A DNA stretch of 33,872 nucleotides from an uncultured Nocardioidaceae bacterium (lineage in GTDB: Bacteria > Actinomycetota > Actinomycetes > Propionibacteriales > Nocardioidaceae): the NCBI GenBank assembly GCA_902805845.1, contig CADCUI010000047.1, positions 1 through 33,872 on the forward strand, written 5' to 3'. A program made the translations under genes and the position numbers. Shown here in pieces: positions 1 to 6,762 of this stretch. How positions within the stretch are numbered: the stretch's first letter is position 1; the number at the start of each line of letters is the position of its first letter. Under the pieces are notes generated by a model. The model saw only the letters and a program-made list of their open reading frames with translations. It did not search any database and was not told the DNA's origin.

Positions 1-573
1 GTGAAGTCGGCGCCCGGCATCCCGCACGACCGGGTGCCCGAGGACGTCGAGGGCGAGTGGGTCAGCTTCGCCGGGGACGTCAAGGAGGCGGTGCTCTGGT
101 CCCCGCAGCTGGCGACGACCCGGCGGCGGGCGACGCTCGTGTCCCCCCGAGGGCTGGCGACCCTCACCTCCGAGGACGACCCAGGGCCGGGCGGCGCGCG
201 CGCCGCGGGCCGCTACCTCTTCGAGCCGGACGGAGCAGTGGTGCGGGCCGGTCTCGTGACCGCGGTGGCTGCCGGGGTGCGGGGCTGGCTGCTCGACGAG
301 CACATCGCCTACCTCTCCGCGGACACCCTGACCACCACGCCGTACGCGCGTGCCTTCGAGGTCGTCGAGGAGCTGCCCTACCAGGAGAAGCAGCTCAAGG
401 CCGCGCTCCGTGCCCGCGGCATCGGCCGGCTGACCATCAAGAAGCGCGGCGTCGACGTCGTCCCTGATCGGCTGCGGGCGCGACTGGCGCTGCGCGGTGA
501 CGCCGAGGCCACCCTGGTGCTGACCCGCGTGCTCGGAAAGGGCACCGCGCTGCTCGTCGACCCGCTCGCCTGA
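1..573 (+). CDS. THUMP-like domain protein, C-terminal part of a class I SAM methyltransferase-type protein (5' truncated)
   Basis: The reading frame is open from the first base of the window and ends at TGA 571-573, so this is the 3' part of a longer gene. The first codon is a GTG, but the opening residues (VKSAPGIPHD) look like the interior of the family, where this stretch follows a SAM-methyltransferase-like half. The visible 190 residues match the THUMP-like C-terminal domain common in actinobacteria. The best landmark is YLFEPDGAVVRAGLV at about residues 72-86, followed by ARGIGRLTIKKRGV at about 138-151, which fits an RNA-binding fold. Full-length members are roughly 390 residues. The substrate is unknown; an RNA or tRNA methyltransferase role is inferred from the domain type only. 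The lysE-like gene starts 28 bases downstream on the same strand. Confidence 0.72.
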   Translation: MKSAPGIPHDRVPEDVEGEWVSFAGDVKEAVLWSPQLATTRRRATLVSPRGLATLTSEDDPGPGGARAAGRYLFEPDGAVVRAGLVTAVAAGVRGWLLDEHIAYLSADTLTTTPYARAFEVVEELPYQEKQLKAALRARGIGRLTIKKRGVDVVPDRLRARLALRGDAEATLVLTRVLGKGTALLVDPLA

Positions 574-601
574 GCGCCACTCCATCTGCGAGGCTCCAGG
601 C

Positions 602-1249
602 ATGGGCATCGTGTCCGGCGCTCAGCTCGTCGCCTTCGGCATCGCTGCCCTGGTCATCATCGTGATCCCCGGCCCCAGCGTGCTGTTCGTGATCGGGCGG
701 GCGCTCAGCTACGGCCGGAGCGTCGCCCTGCTGAGCGTGCTGGGCAACTCGACCGGCCTGCTCGTGGTGATGGTGCTGGTGTCGCTGGGGCTCGGCGCGG
801 TGGTCGCGGAGTCGCTCCTGGTGTTCACGGTCATCAAGCTGGCCGGCGCGGCGTACCTGGTCTGGCTCGGCCTCCAGGCGTTCCGCCACCGTCGTGCGAT
901 GCACGTCGAAGACGGCGGCACCGGTCGCGTCACGGTCGGCCGCCTCCAGGCGGTCCGGCAGGGGTTCGTCGTCGGGGTGTCCAATCCCAAGGCGTTCATC
1001 ATGTTCGCCGCCGTCCTCCCGCAGTTCGTCGAGCGGGGACGTGGCGAGGTCACCGCCCAGCTGCTGGTGCTCGGCACGCTGGCGTTCCTCATCGGGCTCG
1101 CCTCCGACGCCCTGTGGGCGCTGCTGGCCAGCCGGCTGAGGACCTGGTTCAACGCCTCCGCCGACCGCGGGCGTGCCCTCGGTGCTGTCGGCGGGCTCTC
1201 GATGATCGGCCTCGGTCTGGGGCTCGCCACGACCGGACGGCCCCGGTAG
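602..1249 (+). CDS. LysE family translocator (amino acid exporter)
   Basis: This 215-residue integral membrane protein belongs to the LysE/RhtB superfamily, whose members export amino acids and related small solutes from the cytoplasm. Family hallmarks are visible: IPGPSVLFVIGRALSYG near residues 22-38 after the first helix, and SNPKAFIMFAAVLPQF at about 127-142. About six hydrophobic segments are spread over the length, which is normal for the family. The ATG at 602 is preceded by GAGG about eight bases upstream, a usable ribosome binding site. It lies 28 bases after the THUMP-like gene and may be cotranscribed with it, and it converges on tsaD. The exported substrate cannot be told from sequence. 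Confidence 0.88.
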   Translation: MGIVSGAQLVAFGIAALVIIVIPGPSVLFVIGRALSYGRSVALLSVLGNSTGLLVVMVLVSLGLGAVVAESLLVFTVIKLAGAAYLVWLGLQAFRHRRAMHVEDGGTGRVTVGRLQAVRQGFVVGVSNPKAFIMFAAVLPQFVERGRGEVTAQLLVLGTLAFLIGLASDALWALLASRLRTWFNASADRGRALGAVGGLSMIGLGLGLATTGRPR

Positions 1250-1255
1250 CGCACG

Positions 1256-1288
1256 CTGGGCCGCCTCTGGGCCGCCTCTGGGCCGCCT
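1256..1288. repeat. three perfect tandem copies of an 11-bp unit
   Basis: The unit CTGGGCCGCCT is repeated three times without mismatch (1256-1266, 1267-1277, 1278-1288), just after the lysE-like stop codon. The last copy runs into the left arm of an inverted repeat (1287-1346). The array is noncoding. Slippage is the simplest origin. Confidence 0.85.
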
Positions 1289-1346
1289 CATCTGGTGCAG
1301 ATCTGTCGCCCGGAGCGCTGGGGGGAGCAGTCCTGAACCAGATGAG
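1287..1346. terminator. possible bidirectional terminator between convergent genes (weak)
   Basis: A perfect 10-bp inverted repeat (CTCATCTGGT at 1287-1296, ACCAGATGAG at 1337-1346) lies between the stops of the lysE-like gene and tsaD. The 40-base loop is long and there is no T-run, so it is a weak terminator candidate. Its position between converging genes is the main argument. Confidence 0.35.
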
Positions 1347-1350
1347 CCGG

Positions 1351-2400
1351 TCAGGCCTGCACCGTGGTGACCGGCAGGCTGGAGTCGGCCGGGAAGTCGA
1401 GCCCCGAGGGTGCCCGCCCGCGTGCCACCATCTCGGCGCCCAGCGCCGCCACCATCGCACCGTTGTCGGTGCAGAGGCCGGGCCGCGGAACGCGCACGCG
1501 TACGCCGTGACGGGCGGCCCGCTCCTCGGCCAGCGACCGGAGCCGGGAGTTCGCCGCGACACCCCCACCGATGAGCAGGTCCTCCACCCCGCGGTCGACC
1601 GCCGCGTCGACGGCCTTGCGGGTGAGCACGTCGCAGACCGCCTCCTGGAACGACGCAGCGACATCGCCCAGCGGCACGGGCTCGCCGGCGGCCTCGCGTG
1701 CCTCGACCCACCGTGCCACCGCCGTCTTCAGCCCGGAGAAGGAGAAGTCGAACCGGTGGCGCTCCAGGTCGCGGCTGGAGGTCAGCCCCCGGGGGAAGTC
1801 GATCGCGACCGACGACCCCGATCGTGCCGCCCGGTCGATGTGCGGGCCGCCGGGGAACGGCAGCCCGAGCAGCCGTGCCACCTTGTCGAACGCCTCCCCG
1901 GCCGCGTCGTCGATCGATCTCCCGACCGGGGAGACACCCGTGGTCACGTCGTCCACCAGCAGCAGCGAGGAGTGCCCCCCGCTGACGAGCAAGGCCAGGC
2001 ACGGCTCGGGCAGGGGCCCGTGCTCGAGCTGGTCGACCGCGACGTGGGAGGCCAGGTGGTTGACGCCGTAGAGCGGCTTGTCGAGGCCCAACGCCAGCGC
2101 CTTGGCCGCCGCCACCCCGACGAGGAGGGCGCCGACGAGTCCGGGGCCGCTGGTGACCGCGACCGCGTCCACGTCCGACGGCGTGACACCGGCGACGTCG
2201 CAGGCCCGCTCGATCGTCGGCACCATCGCCTCGAGGTGCGCCCGGGAGGCGACCTCGGGAACGACGCCGCCGAAGCGGGCGTGCTCCTCCACCGACGAGG
2301 CCACCGCGTCGGCCAGCAGCGTCCGGCCGCGCACGATGCCGACGCCGGTCTCGTCGCAGCTGGTCTCGATGCCGAGGACCAGGGGCTCGTCGCGGGTCAT
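1351..2400 (-). CDS. tsaD: tRNA N6-adenosine threonylcarbamoyltransferase TsaD
   Basis: TsaD transfers the threonylcarbamoyl group from threonylcarbamoyl-AMP to A37 of ANN-decoding tRNAs, working with TsaB and TsaE in the cytoplasm. The 349-residue length is normal for the family. The ASKHA-fold protein opens with [14 protein letters not shown] (10-23). The iron-binding HxxxH pair is visible as NHLASH with H115 and H119. [14 protein letters not shown] and [19 protein letters not shown] are family blocks. The ATG at 2400 overlaps the rimI stop (2397) in an ATGA arrangement, so translational coupling is likely. It is the last gene of the long minus-strand run, and its stop lies next to the inverted repeat at 1287-1346. 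Many mycobacterial genomes have groES/groEL next; here a converging exporter gene follows instead. Confidence 0.97.
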   Translation of the reverse strand: MTRDEPLVLGIETSCDETGVGIVRGRTLLADAVASSVEEHARFGGVVPEVASRAHLEAMVPTIERACDVAGVTPSDVDAVAVTSGPGLVGALLVGVAAAKALALGLDKPLYGVNHLASHVAVDQLEHGPLPEPCLALLVSGGHSSLLLVDDVTTGVSPVGRSIDDAAGEAFDKVARLLGLPFPGGPHIDRAARSGSSVAIDFPRGLTSSRDLERHRFDFSFSGLKTAVARWVEAREAAGEPVPLGDVAASFQEAVCDVLTRKAVDAAVDRGVEDLLIGGGVAANSRLRSLAEERAARHGVRVRVPRPGLCTDNGAMVAALGAEMVARGRAPSGLDFPADSSLPVTTVQA

Positions 2401-2879
2401 CGCGCGCGGCTCCCGGCGGCCGATCCGCCGGAGGCGACGGCGTCCAGCGGTCCTCGCAGCACGAGCGCGTCGGAGCCGTCGCGGTAGTAGCGGCGCCGCC
2501 GGTCGATCTCCACGAAGCCCTCAGCCGCGTAGAACGCCAGCGCCCCGTCGTTCGCGGCGCTGACCTCCAGGAGCATCCAGGCGCCGCCCGCCGCCCGGCC
2601 CGACCGCCGCAGCTCCTCGAGCAGCAGGCCGCCGATCCCCGTGCGTCGGGACCGCACCGCCACCCCGATCCTGTGCAGGTCCACGACGTCGTCGCCGCGG
2701 CGCGCCACTGCGTAGCCGACCACGGACCCCTCGTGGGCGCAGGCCACCACCGCCAGCCGGTCGGACCCGGCGAGCTCCTCGGCCGTCGTTGCCGAGGACC
2801 AGGCGTCGCCGTGGAAGAGCGCCTGCTCCAGGGCCACCACGTCGGGCACGTCGTGTGCGGTGGCGGGCCGGAGGTTCAT
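2397..2879 (-). CDS. rimI: ribosomal protein S18-alanine N-acetyltransferase RimI
   Basis: RimI is a GNAT acetyltransferase that uses acetyl-CoA to acetylate the N-terminal alanine of ribosomal protein S18, and in some bacteria other N-termini. The 160-residue protein has the acetyl-CoA loop RRTGIGG at 78-84 and the RimI-like block [18 protein letters not shown] at 105-122. The alanine/serine-rich last 15 or so residues form a tail beyond the core fold. It sits between tsaB and tsaD, the standard place for rimI in bacteria. Both junctions are ATGA-type overlaps (its start overlaps the tsaB stop at 2876; its stop overlaps the tsaD start), which implies a single mRNA. A second, unrelated GNAT domain occurs two genes upstream, fused to TsaE. 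Confidence 0.92.
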   Translation of the reverse strand: MNLRPATAHDVPDVVALEQALFHGDAWSSATTAEELAGSDRLAVVACAHEGSVVGYAVARRGDDVVDLHRIGVAVRSRRTGIGGLLLEELRRSGRAAGGAWMLLEVSAANDGALAFYAAEGFVEIDRRRRYYRDGSDALVLRGPLDAVASGGSAAGSRAR

Positions 2880-3511
2880 GACACCTTCTTCGGAGGGCCG
2901 GGCACCGCGGCGTCGGGTCGGCGCAGGTAGATCGGCTCAGGGTCGACCAGCTCGACGCGCTCCTGGGCGACCGCGTCCGCCAGCGTCGCCGCGTCGGGCG
3001 CCGCCGGGGGGCTGGTCCGGTCGAAGACAGCCGGATAGCGGACCGGGCCGTCGCCCACCACCAGGAGGTGGTCGGGGAGGTCTCCGGGCCGGTCGACACG
3101 GGGCCCGTCGAGCCGGGCACCGTCCTCGTCGTACGACGCCCAGAAAAGCTCCTTGCGCCGTGCGTCCAGCGTCGCCAGGAACGGCTCGGTCACTCCTTCG
3201 TCGACCGCGCGTACGGCCAGCACGTCGAGGCTTCCCGCGCCGTACACCGGGATGCCGAGGGCGTACCCCAGCATCCTGGCGGTGACGACGCCGACACGGA
3301 GGCCGGTGAAGGGGCCGGGCCCGACGCCGACGGCGACCGCGGTGACGTCCTGCCGGATGGCGCCGACCTGCCTCAACGTGTCGTCGATCAACGGGGCCAG
3401 CCGCTCGCCGTGCAGGAGGGGCTGGTCGGTGGTGGCGCCGGCGAGGACCTGCCCATCGTCGTGCACCGCGACCGACACGAAGGCGGTCGACGTGTCCAGG
3501 GCGAGCAGCAC
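2876..3511 (-). CDS. tsaB: tRNA threonylcarbamoyladenosine biosynthesis protein TsaB
   Basis: TsaB is the non-catalytic ASKHA-fold partner that binds TsaD in the t6A37 complex. The frame is open to 3565, but I place the start at GTG 3511. The family begins at the MLLALDTSTAF-type block, and the residues before it are proline/serine-rich noise overlapping the tsaE 3' end. A -10-like TAACCT lies 7 bases upstream of this GTG, which fits a leaderless start. The product is 211 residues, close to the family norm. GPGPFTGLRVG at 64-74 is the family signature. The GTG lies 10 bases after the tsaE stop, and the TsaB stop overlaps the rimI start. As is usual for TsaB, the metal-binding histidines of TsaD are absent. 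Confidence 0.93.
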   Translation of the reverse strand: MLLALDTSTAFVSVAVHDDGQVLAGATTDQPLLHGERLAPLIDDTLRQVGAIRQDVTAVAVGVGPGPFTGLRVGVVTARMLGYALGIPVYGAGSLDVLAVRAVDEGVTEPFLATLDARRKELFWASYDEDGARLDGPRVDRPGDLPDHLLVVGDGPVRYPAVFDRTSPPAAPDAATLADAVAQERVELVDPEPIYLRRPDAAVPGPPKKVS

Positions 3512-3524
3512 GGCTTCGAGGTTA
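3511..3524 (-). promoter_or_regulatory. leaderless-type -10 element at the tsaB start
   Basis: On the minus strand TAACCT (3524-3519) is followed by 7 bases and the tsaB GTG at 3511. Its first three bases are the tsaE stop codon TAA. The spacing matches the actinobacterial leaderless pattern, in which transcription begins at the start codon. It suggests an internal promoter giving tsaB-rimI-tsaD transcripts without tsaE. No -35 was identified. Confidence 0.42.
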
Positions 3525-4475
3525 GGTGACCGCGGCGGCCAGGTCGGAGCCGACCCAGCGGGCACCGACAGGGTCGAGCCGGACGGTACGCCGCTCCCCG
3601 TCCGCGGAGGCCCCGCGGCTGCGGGTGATCGTGACCTCGAGGCGGTCCTCGGCCAGCGGCTCGGCCAGCCCCTCGCCCCACTCGACGACGGTGACGGAGT
3701 CCTCCAGCGACACGTCGAGGTCGAGGTCGTCGAGCTCGGCCAGCCCGCCGAGCCGGTAGGCGTCGGCGTGCACCAGCGGCGGGCTCCCGTGCCGAGACGG
3801 ATGCACGCGCGAGATGACGAACGTGGGGGAGGTGACGTCGCCGCGCACGCCTAGCCCTGCCCCGATGCCCTGGGTGAACGTGGTCTTCCCTGCTCCGAGG
3901 TGACCGGTGCAGATGATCAGGTCTCCCGCCCGCAGGAGACCGGCTACGCGCTGCCCCAGGGTCCGCATCTGGTCGGCCGTCGCGACCTCGCACTCGACCG
4001 CGAGCTCCTTGGCCAGGGTCAGCAGGGCCCCGGCACGACCCACCTCCCGGTAGCCGAGCCCCGCCCAGAAGCCGATCGTGCCCGGCAGCTCGGTGCGCGC
4101 GGTGAGGTGGACCCGCCGCAGTCCCCGGGCACGCGCCACCTCCGCGGCCGCGTCGGCGAGCGCGGTGGCGACGCCCGTCCCCTGGGCCTCGGGGACCACG
4201 GAGACCCGACGCAGCAGCAGCGACTCCTCGGCGACCCCGAGCAGCAGGGCGCCCACCGGCCGGCCGTCCCGTCGGGCGAGCAGGCCACCGTGGCGGGCCA
4301 GCGCATCGGCGACCGACGCCTCGGACTCCGTCAGGGCCGTCGACGGCGGGTCGAGCACGGGACGCTCACCGAACGCCGCGTGGATGATCGCGACCACCGC
4401 GCCGGCGACCTCGGGGCCGACCACCGCGACGGTGACGCCGGCCACGTCCATGGGAAGAGGCGAGGGCACGGTCAT
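3522..4475 (-). CDS. tsaE: fused GNAT acetyltransferase-TsaE (t6A complex ATPase subunit)
   Basis: TsaE is the P-loop ATPase that drives turnover of the TsaB-TsaD complex. Normal bacterial TsaE is about 150-165 residues; this protein has 317. Residues 165-317 hold the whole TsaE core: Walker A GHLGAGKTT at 191-199, SPTFV at 216-220, the HADAYRL block at 236-242 and VEWGE at 264-268. Residues 1-155 form a GNAT-type domain, with the acetyl-CoA loop VVPEAQGTGVATAL at 93-106 and GFWAGLGYREVG at 135-146. The reading frame is continuous through the junction and no in-frame start with a good ribosome binding site precedes the TsaE part, so a true fusion is the simplest reading. Its ATG overlaps the stop of the upstream hydrolase (4472), and tsaB follows 10 bases after its stop. 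The substrate of the GNAT half is unknown. Confidence 0.92.
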   Translation of the reverse strand: MTVPSPLPMDVAGVTVAVVGPEVAGAVVAIIHAAFGERPVLDPPSTALTESEASVADALARHGGLLARRDGRPVGALLLGVAEESLLLRRVSVVPEAQGTGVATALADAAAEVARARGLRRVHLTARTELPGTIGFWAGLGYREVGRAGALLTLAKELAVECEVATADQMRTLGQRVAGLLRAGDLIICTGHLGAGKTTFTQGIGAGLGVRGDVTSPTFVISRVHPSRHGSPPLVHADAYRLGGLAELDDLDLDVSLEDSVTVVEWGEGLAEPLAEDRLEVTITRSRGASADGERRTVRLDPVGARWVGSDLAAAVT

Positions 4476-5584
4476 CCGGCCCGCCGGGCGTCGGCCCAGC
4501 GCTCGTCCGCCTCGACGAACAGCTGCTCGAGCGCGTCGTTGACCTGGTCACGGAACTCCAGGAGAGGCAGGTGGCCACCGCCCTCGAGCTCCACCAGTCG
4601 GGAGCCGGGGACCTCGGAGTGGAGCCTGCGGGAGTGGCCGATCGAGGTCATCTTGTCCTTGGTGCCGCTCATGATGAGGGTGGAGACCTCGGCGAACGCC
4701 TTGACGATGTGGAACTTGTCCAGCGCGTCGAACTGGGGGATGAACTCCACCAGCACCTGCAGCGGCGTCGAGGAGATCATCGCGTCGACGAACTCGACGT
4801 ACGACGGCGGCACCGCGCGGCTGCCGAACGAGAACTCCGCGATGAGGAGACGGGCGATCGGGGAGCCGCTGCGACGCGCCAGCTCGAGGATCCGCTCACG
4901 CTGGGCGGCCACCAGCAGCCCCCGCTCGACGACGCGGCGGCCCACGGCGTCGGGGATGTAGCGGGAGACGATCTTGTGGGTCCGCTGCCCGCCCGCGGTG
5001 GTCGAGATCAGCCCGACCCCCACGATCCGGTCGCCGAAGAGCTCCGGCCGCTGCTCGGCCAGCGCGACGATCGACATCCCGCCCATCGAGTGGCCGACGA
5101 GGACCACCGGCTGGTCCGGCGCCAGGGTGTCGAGCACCCGCTCCAGGTCGCGACCGAGCTGGTCGATCGTCGCGTTCTCCACCGCCGACCGCCCGCTGCG
5201 GCCGTGCGAGCGCTGGTCGAAGAGCACCAGGCGGCGCTTGCCCCGGAACGCGAGCCGCTGGAAGTGCCAGCAGTCGAGGGCGAGCGCGAAGCCGTGCACC
5301 AGGACGACGGTCGCCCGGCCCTCGTGGCGGGCCTCCGAGCCGTACGGCGCGATCTCGTCGACCTCGGCGTGCAGGACGACACCGTCGTCGGCCACGACCT
5401 CGAACACCTCCCCCCGCAGCGAGCCGAGCCGGTCGGGGTCCGGCTCACGGTCGGCCGGGGACACCTCGCCACGTCGGCCCCGGCGCCGGTCGAGGAGCAG
5501 CCCCCCGACCAGCCCGCCGACCACCGCAGCGCCGGACCCGGCCACCAGCCCGACGGCCCGCCGGCCCGTGAGCCCCCCGATCAT
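4472..5584 (-). CDS. alpha/beta hydrolase with N-terminal hydrophobic segment
   Basis: This is a 370-residue alpha/beta-fold hydrolase of unknown substrate. Residues 10-31 are a glycine/alanine/valine-rich hydrophobic stretch followed by RRRGRR, so it is probably tethered to the membrane with the enzyme domain after it. The oxyanion-hole region is VLVHGFA (94-100) and the nucleophile elbow is GHSMGG (164-169, Ser166). The likely acid is the Asp in SGTKDKMTS, and the likely catalytic histidine is in EGGGHLPLLEF near the C-terminus. Its ATG overlaps the alr stop and its stop overlaps the tsaE start (both ATGA), so it is cotranslated with alr and the t6A genes. From memory, a hydrolase in this position between alr and tsaE recurs in actinobacteria. 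Its link to either pathway is not established. Confidence 0.88.
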   Translation of the reverse strand: MIGGLTGRRAVGLVAGSGAAVVGGLVGGLLLDRRRGRRGEVSPADREPDPDRLGSLRGEVFEVVADDGVVLHAEVDEIAPYGSEARHEGRATVVLVHGFALALDCWHFQRLAFRGKRRLVLFDQRSHGRSGRSAVENATIDQLGRDLERVLDTLAPDQPVVLVGHSMGGMSIVALAEQRPELFGDRIVGVGLISTTAGGQRTHKIVSRYIPDAVGRRVVERGLLVAAQRERILELARRSGSPIARLLIAEFSFGSRAVPPSYVEFVDAMISSTPLQVLVEFIPQFDALDKFHIVKAFAEVSTLIMSGTKDKMTSIGHSRRLHSEVPGSRLVELEGGGHLPLLEFRDQVNDALEQLFVEADERWADARRAG

Positions 5585-6750
5585 CGCGCGTCACCTCGTG
5601 CTCCGGCGTCGACGTACGAACGCACGAACCGTCCCCCGAGCCTCGTGACGATCTCGTAGGAGATCGTCCCGCACGCCTGAGCCCAGTCCTCGGCCGTCGG
5701 CTCCCCGGTGCTGCCGGGACCGAAGAGGACGACGTCGTCACCGGCCGACACCTCGTCGTCGCCGACGTCGACCACGATCTGGTCCATGCACACCCGCCCC
5801 GAGACCCGCCGCTTCGTCCCGGCCACCTGGACCGGGGCCACGGAGGAGGCCGAGCGCAGCAGGCCCTCGCCGTACCCGACAGGGACCACGGCCAGCGTCG
5901 TCTCCCGGTCCGTGACGTAGGTGTGCCCGTAGGAGACGCCGCTCCCGGCGGGCACGCGCTTGGCGATCGCCACGCTGCTGCGTGCGGTCATCGCGGGCCT
6001 CAGGCCGAGGTCGGCGGACGTGCGCAGCTGCGGCACGGGCGAGAGGCCGTACGCCGCCAGGCCGCAGCGCACGAGCTCGAAGTGGGAGCTGGGTCGGGTG
6101 AGGGCAGCGGCCGAGTTCGCCAGATGCCGGAGCCGCGCGTGCAGCCCCGCTTGCTCCGCCACGTCGAGCGCAGCGCGGAAGGCCTGCTCCTGGCGGTCGT
6201 TGGCCGGGTGGTCGGGCTCGTCGGCGCAGGCGAAGTGCGACCAGATCCCGGTCACCTCGACCGATCCCGCGTCCTGTGCCTTGGCTGCGGCGGCGACCAC
6301 GTCGGGCCACTCGGACCCGGTGGCGCCGCCTCGCCCGAGGCCGGTGTCGACCTTCAGCTGCAGCCTCGCCACCCGGCCCACCAGCTCCGCGGCCTCCGTG
6401 ACGGCCTCCACCTCAGGCACCGTGTAGGCGGTGACGTCGATGTCGGCGGCGACAGCGGGCCGGAAGTCCTCCCCCGGCACGGTCAACCAGCTCAGCAGCG
6501 GCCCGGTGTCTCCAGCGCTCCGGAGGGCCAGCGCCTCCTCGAGCACGGCGACGCCGAGCCAGGCGGCTCCGGCGTCCCGCGCGGCTCGCGCCGCCTCGAC
6601 CATGCCGTGCCCGTAGCCGTCGGCCTTGACCACCACCATCACCTCGGCCGGCGCGACCCGCCGTCGCAGCTCCGCCACGTTGGCCCGGATGGCAGCGAGG
6701 TCCACGACGAGCTCCGCGCGGGGCGAGCTTCGGGGCTGCGGGGGGCTCAC
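5581..6750 (-). CDS. alr: alanine racemase
   Basis: Alanine racemase interconverts L- and D-alanine with PLP and supplies D-Ala for peptidoglycan. The 389-residue protein has the PLP-binding lysine in VVKADGYGHG (Lys42) and the opposite-face catalytic tyrosine in GVSYGHTY (Tyr274). GRVCMDQIVVDVG near residue 325 is another family block. It begins at GTG 6750, 12 bases after the nnr stop, with a GAGG-like sequence very close upstream. Its stop overlaps the hydrolase start. Having alr upstream of the tsaE-tsaB-rimI-tsaD group is a conserved actinobacterial arrangement. Confidence 0.97.
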   Translation of the reverse strand: MSPPQPRSSPRAELVVDLAAIRANVAELRRRVAPAEVMVVVKADGYGHGMVEAARAARDAGAAWLGVAVLEEALALRSAGDTGPLLSWLTVPGEDFRPAVAADIDVTAYTVPEVEAVTEAAELVGRVARLQLKVDTGLGRGGATGSEWPDVVAAAAKAQDAGSVEVTGIWSHFACADEPDHPANDRQEQAFRAALDVAEQAGLHARLRHLANSAAALTRPSSHFELVRCGLAAYGLSPVPQLRTSADLGLRPAMTARSSVAIAKRVPAGSGVSYGHTYVTDRETTLAVVPVGYGEGLLRSASSVAPVQVAGTKRRVSGRVCMDQIVVDVGDDEVSAGDDVVLFGPGSTGEPTAEDWAQACGTISYEIVTRLGGRFVRSYVDAGARGDAR

Positions 6751-6762
6751 CGCCTCATGGTC

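Noticed and set aside
1-3. GTG at position 1 as a genuine start codon
   Set aside because: The residues after it look like the middle of the THUMP-like family, so the gene most likely begins outside the window.
437-2002. 521-codon open frame on the minus strand spanning lysE and tsaD
   Set aside because: It overlaps two well-supported genes in other frames and its translation is Arg/Gly/Pro-rich without motifs, as expected for shadow frames in high-GC DNA.
4005-4010. AAGGAG at the GNAT-TsaE junction as a ribosome binding site for separate TsaE
   Set aside because: The next in-frame ATG (3968) is 36 bases away, too far, and the bases encode Lys-Glu in a continuous frame.
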